A DNA stretch of 25,330 nucleotides, taken from an uncultured Flavobacteriales bacterium. Lineage in GTDB: Bacteria; Bacteroidota; Bacteroidia; Flavobacteriales_D; Sanyastnellaceae. This document shows, in pieces, positions 22,356 to 25,330 of this stretch (position 1 is its first letter; every line of letters begins with the position of its first letter). Below the pieces are notes generated by a model that was not told the origin of the DNA, made no database searches, and worked only from the letters and a program-made list of their open reading frames with translations. The position numbers were made by a program, and so were the translations under genes. The DNA lies in NCBI GenBank assembly GCA_937967465.1, contig CALBSW010000001.1:1-25330 (forward strand), given 5' to 3'.

Positions 22356-23699
22356 GGCAGGCGTCCAGGTCAGGGACAGCGTGCGGTTGGCGGGTCCAGT
22401 CTTGGGCCAGGCCGCCCGCCGGTCGATGCGGTGTCCCACCAGCCAGGCGGCCTGACCATCGGACTGCATCAAGAGGAGGGCCTGTTTCCTGAGGGCGTGA
22501 TCTACTCCGCGCTGGGTCAGGATGTCCGAGACACTCTGGCTGCCCGTCATCCCCAGCGGCTCCAGTCGGTCCCCGGGCATCCAGGGGCGCAGGGTGAGGG
22601 GCAATCGGAGGGCATCGAGGTCCAATTGGGCCGTCTGATCCCGCGGGTCCAAGGTGTCGGTTCCCTCTTCCACGGACCAGGCGAGCGTGCCCAGCGGCGT
22701 GTGGATGGCGCCCGCTCCTTCTTCAGGGTGCCAGGACCAGCTGGCTGCGGCATCGGCCGGCTCTGGGATGCAGACCAGGGCGTGGCGTTCGCGCACCACC
22801 CGACAGGCCCCATGCCGGGCCTCCTTGCCGACTTCGGTGTCGGGTTGGCTCAGGTGGACCAGTTCTTCCAATCGGGCAGGGGGCCACGACCAGTTTGATG
22901 CCCATCGGGCCAGCATCCATCTGGGAGACGGCGCTTGGTGCACGGCTTCGAGGGGCAACCTGTTGGGCGGGCCGTCGAGGGCGTCGAGCTGCGCATCCGT
23001 GGCGGCAGACCATTCGCTGGCGAGCGCGGCATTCCGGACGAGGCCACTTTCCCAGCCGAGCCGCAGATCGTCGAGCAAAGGGAGCAGTTCGTGGCGAACG
23101 CGGTTGCGCAAATGGGCAGGGTCCGCATTGCTCGGGTCTTCGCGCCAAGCGTGGCGTTGGCCTTGCATCCATTGCAGAAGCACATCCCGAGACAGGCCGA
23201 GGAAGGGGCGCCCCAAGGCGTGTCCGCGCTCCGTGCTGCACGACGCCATGCCGGCCCACGCGTCCATGCGGCTGCCCCGCAGCCAATGAAGCAATCGGGT
23301 CTCGCGCTGGTCGTCGGCATGGTGCGCGGTCAGCAGGATTCCATCGGGACCGACCTGTTCTGACATCCATTGGTAACGGCCCGCACGGGAAGCGGCTTCG
23401 AGGCCCTGTCCGCGATCGGCTGCAGTTTGGCGGAGTCCTTCGATCCGGTGCCCTGTGAATGGCAGGCCCAAGGCCTTCGCTGCTTGCTCCACAAAGACAT
23501 GGTCTGCATCGGATTCCGGGCGCAGCCCATGGTCGACATGCAGCACGTGCAGTGGGCCATGCACCGCATGTGCGGCGTGCAGCAAGGCCATGGAGTCCAG
23601 GCCACCGGACACTGCGAGGTGCACCTTTTGGTTCGGCGCCACCTCGTGGTCGTCGAGCCATTGGCGCAAGGCGCGTTCTGGAGTGGATTCAGCCGGCAT
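22353..23699 (-). CDS. tilS: tRNA(Ile)-lysidine synthetase
   Basis: Essential enzyme that joins lysine to C34 of tRNA-Ile(CAU) with ATP, so that it reads AUA and is charged with isoleucine. 448 residues, near the E. coli length (432). N-type ATP pyrophosphatase P-loop VSGGLDSMALLH (SGGLDS at 31-36), HVDHGLRPESDAD, LLTAHHADDQRETRLLHWLRG, a middle substrate-binding helical region (EDPSNADPAHLRNRVRHELLP), and the C-terminal TilS domain (LRPWMPGDRLEPLGMTGSQSVSDILTQRGV). All domains appear complete. ATG 23699 overlaps the end of pabB by 11 bases, implying coupled translation. The open frame upstream is shadow sequence within pabB. AUA should be a rare codon in so GC-rich a genome, but the enzyme is still required. 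Confidence 0.95.
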   Translation of the reverse strand: MPAESTPERALRQWLDDHEVAPNQKVHLAVSGGLDSMALLHAAHAVHGPLHVLHVDHGLRPESDADHVFVEQAAKALGLPFTGHRIEGLRQTAADRGQGLEAASRAGRYQWMSEQVGPDGILLTAHHADDQRETRLLHWLRGSRMDAWAGMASCSTERGHALGRPFLGLSRDVLLQWMQGQRHAWREDPSNADPAHLRNRVRHELLPLLDDLRLGWESGLVRNAALASEWSAATDAQLDALDGPPNRLPLEAVHQAPSPRWMLARWASNWSWPPARLEELVHLSQPDTEVGKEARHGACRVVRERHALVCIPEPADAAASWSWHPEEGAGAIHTPLGTLAWSVEEGTDTLDPRDQTAQLDLDALRLPLTLRPWMPGDRLEPLGMTGSQSVSDILTQRGVDHALRKQALLLMQSDGQAAWLVGHRIDRRAAWPKTGPANRTLSLTWTPA

Positions 23700-25029
23700 C
23701 GCCGTCCAAGGTCGTGGATTCCGGTTCGACGGCGTGAAGGGCCTGGAGGACGGCCCGGGCCTTGAGTTGCGTTTCCGCCCATTCGGATTCGGCTTGGGCC
23801 ATCGCCGTGATGGCCCCCCCGACATGGACGCTCCACCGTCCGGTGCTGCGGTTGGCCAATGCCGTTCGAATCACCACGTTGAGGTCGAAGTCTCCCACAC
23901 CCCCGCGGCCATCCGGGTCGGCCCAACCCAGCGCGCCGGAATACAGGCCGCGTCGGACAGGCTCCACCTCGGCGGTGATTTCCATCGCCCGGATTTTGGG
24001 CGCGCCCGTCATGCTCCCCATGGGAAAGGCCGCGCGCAGGATGTCCGCGAATCCACAGTCCTCGCGGACCGTACAGGTCACGGTCGAGATCATCTGGTGC
24101 ACGTTCCGAAAGCTGTGGATGCCGCACAACTCTTCGACCTCCACCGTTGCAGGCTGGGCGACCTGGCTGAGGTCGTTCCGCACCAGGTCGGTGATCATCA
24201 CATTTTCCGCGCGCTCCTTTGGGTCGGTCCGCAGCGCCTCCGCCGTCGCGGCATCGCGCTCCGCATCCGCATGGCGGGGGGCGGTTCCCTTGATGGGTTG
24301 GCTGATGAGCCGGTCGCCTTCGCGGCGCAGGAACCGCTCGGGACTGGCGCAGAGGATGTCCACACCGCTCCAGTGCAGGCGGGCAGAAAACGGGGCGGAT
24401 GTCCGGGACGTCAATCGGTCGAATGCCGTGTCCGGACACCAGCCTTGGGGCAGGGAACCGTGGATCTCCCGACACAGGTTCAATTCATAGATGTCGCCGC
24501 GTTGGATGTGGCCGTGAACGGTGGCAAACGCGTCGAGGTAGGTGGGGTGGGCCAGTCCACTTTGTCCGACCACGGGTTGGCCATCCGGCATGTCGGCAGC
24601 GGGGCGCACGGTACGGAGGGCCACTTCCATTTTCTGCTGAAGCGCAGAACCGGGTTGGACCAACCAATCGAGTTGGGCACCCGCCCCCACGCCGTCAAAG
24701 GCCACCACGCCGGTCGGCTCCACCCAATGGGCGACGGGCAAGTGAACGGCGACCTCCGGTTGGTCGGGCAAGTCGAGCAGGGGGTGGGCTCGGAGCTGGT
24801 CATATCCGATCCAACCGAAACACCGCCCTTGAGCTTGCCCTACAAATTCGGAGATGCGGTCTTCAACGTCCGGTGCAGCGGTGGTCAGATCCAGGGTGCG
24901 GGTGACCCCTGCGATCAGGAAGCCGTGCAAACGGTCCGCGCCTCCGGCCGCATCGAGCAGGAGCCAAGGCCGGTCGTCGGCCAGTCCGGACAAGTCCGGC
25001 AAGGGCAGGGATGGTGCAATGGAGGGCAC
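23689..25029 (-). CDS. pabB: Aminodeoxychorismate synthase component I
   Basis: Converts chorismate, with ammonia from a PabA partner, to 4-amino-4-deoxychorismate for folate. 446 residues, similar to E. coli PabB (453). The active-site segment reads SQPIKGTAPR with Lys247; PIKGT marks aminodeoxychorismate synthases, whereas anthranilate synthases have PIAGT. Further motifs: GDIYELNLCREI, ASPERFLRREGD, ENVMITDLVRNDLS, HQMISTVTCTV, FPMGSMTGAPKIRAMEI. There is no glutaminase or lyase fusion. GTG 25029 begins two bases after the hemH stop (TGA-GG-GTG) and is preferred; an in-frame ATG at 25074 would overlap hemH by 43 bases. The 3' end overlaps tilS by 11 bases. PabA and PabC are not in the window. 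Confidence 0.92.
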   Translation of the reverse strand: MPSIAPSLPLPDLSGLADDRPWLLLDAAGGADRLHGFLIAGVTRTLDLTTAAPDVEDRISEFVGQAQGRCFGWIGYDQLRAHPLLDLPDQPEVAVHLPVAHWVEPTGVVAFDGVGAGAQLDWLVQPGSALQQKMEVALRTVRPAADMPDGQPVVGQSGLAHPTYLDAFATVHGHIQRGDIYELNLCREIHGSLPQGWCPDTAFDRLTSRTSAPFSARLHWSGVDILCASPERFLRREGDRLISQPIKGTAPRHADAERDAATAEALRTDPKERAENVMITDLVRNDLSQVAQPATVEVEELCGIHSFRNVHQMISTVTCTVREDCGFADILRAAFPMGSMTGAPKIRAMEITAEVEPVRRGLYSGALGWADPDGRGGVGDFDLNVVIRTALANRSTGRWSVHVGGAITAMAQAESEWAETQLKARAVLQALHAVEPESTTLDGDAG

Positions 25030-25031
25030 CC

Positions 25032-25330
25032 TCAAAGATGGCGCCGGATCAGATGGGTCACCGCATCGGCCCAATCGTCCTCCGCATTGAGGCTCGGCAC
25101 GAGGTCCAGGTGCTCGCCGCCGTCCTCTTCGAAGATCTCGACGTATTCCTCACCAATCTCCACCGTCGTTTCCAAGCAATCCGCCACAAAGGCGGGGGAG
25201 AAGACCAGCAAGCGCTTGTCCCCGGCCTTGGCCCGCTCCTCCACGACTTTGTCGCTGAAGGGCGTCAGCCACTTTTTGTCGAGCCGGCTCTGGAAGGCCA
25301 CGGTGTAGCGGTCTTCGGGAATGCCCAGCC
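25032..25330 (-). CDS. hemH: Ferrochelatase, C-terminal part, cut by the window edge
   Basis: Inserts ferrous iron into protoporphyrin IX in the last step of haem synthesis, at the inner face of the membrane. Only the last 98-99 codons lie in the window. The frame stays open to the edge (LGIPEDRYTVAFQSRL), so the start is outside. Family features visible: AFQSRLDKKWLTPFSDKVVEE, LLVFSPAFVADCLETTVEIGEEY with the conserved glutamate of DCLET, and the near-terminal LVPSLNAEDDW. The catalytic histidine lies in the missing part. The stop TGA is two bases from the proposed pabB GTG, so hemH, pabB and tilS probably share a transcript. No C-terminal iron-sulfur cysteines are present, as usual for bacterial short forms. 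Confidence 0.93.
   Translation of the reverse strand, partial: LGIPEDRYTVAFQSRLDKKWLTPFSDKVVEERAKAGDKRLLVFSPAFVADCLETTVEIGEEYVEIFEEDGGEHLDLVPSLNAEDDWADAVTHLIRRHL

Noticed and set aside
23455..25308. 617-codon + strand frame across pabB and tilS
   Set aside because: Crosses two real genes on the other strand, has no domain signature, and no plausible start context.
1..25330. CRISPR arrays, insertion sequences, prophage, toxin-antitoxin, defence or biosynthetic clusters
   Set aside because: I saw no repeat-spacer pattern, transposase, integrase, tRNA-flanked insertion or defence-type domain. Codon use looks even and nearly all bases lie in core genes.

Overview
The window is a GC-rich stretch (clearly above 60% GC by eye) of a Bacteroidota chromosome. 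The evidence for the phylum is the gene content and order: CBS/ACT protein - nadK - porG (DUF6089) - uppS - bamA - ompH - ompH - murI is a hallmark Bacteroidota envelope cluster. DUF2480, the type IX secretion component PorG and the TAnnTTTG-type -7 elements in place of Shine-Dalgarno-led starts fit as well. PorG suggests a type IX secretion system. The lineage below phylum cannot be fixed from sequence alone; a high-GC member of Flavobacteriales or a relative is a guess.

Layout. (1) 1-5024, + strand: 3' end of dxs, a DUF2480 protein, polA. (2) 5150-6626, + strand: a two-gene unit with a weak promoter and a strong terminator, encoding a lipoprotein and a small secreted protein, neither with a function I can name. 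(3) 6634-8143, - strand: a YbfF-like esterase behind pdxJ, divergent from (4). (4) 8220-16214, + strand: CBS/ACT protein, nadK, porG, uppS, bamA, two ompH/skp-like chaperone genes, murI. (5) 16239-25330, - strand, in transcription order: hemH 3' end, pabB, tilS, yhhQ-like transporter, dsbD, gmhA-like isomerase, comM, gamma-carbonic-anhydrase-like protein.

How the genes fit together. Region 4 is an envelope-building block: UppS makes the lipid carrier for peptidoglycan and glycans, MurI supplies D-glutamate, BamA inserts outer-membrane barrels, the OmpH proteins chaperone them, and PorG is part of the type IX export machine. Dxs feeds the isoprenoid pathway that UppS uses. In region 5, TilS and the YhhQ-like transporter both concern modification of the tRNA wobble base. 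PabB and HemH serve folate and haem, DsbD supplies reducing power to the periplasm, and GmhA makes a heptose precursor.

Coding density is very high. No intergenic gap exceeds about 160 bases, and I see no tRNA, rRNA, CRISPR array, insertion sequence, prophage, toxin-antitoxin or defence gene. I found no obvious new multi-gene system; this is mostly core genome. The points most worth a second look are the unnamed secreted pair, a DsbD with two redox-type N-terminal domains, a clamp-binding-like motif in PolA, and a recurrent -7 motif ending in GC that often sits almost on the start codon.
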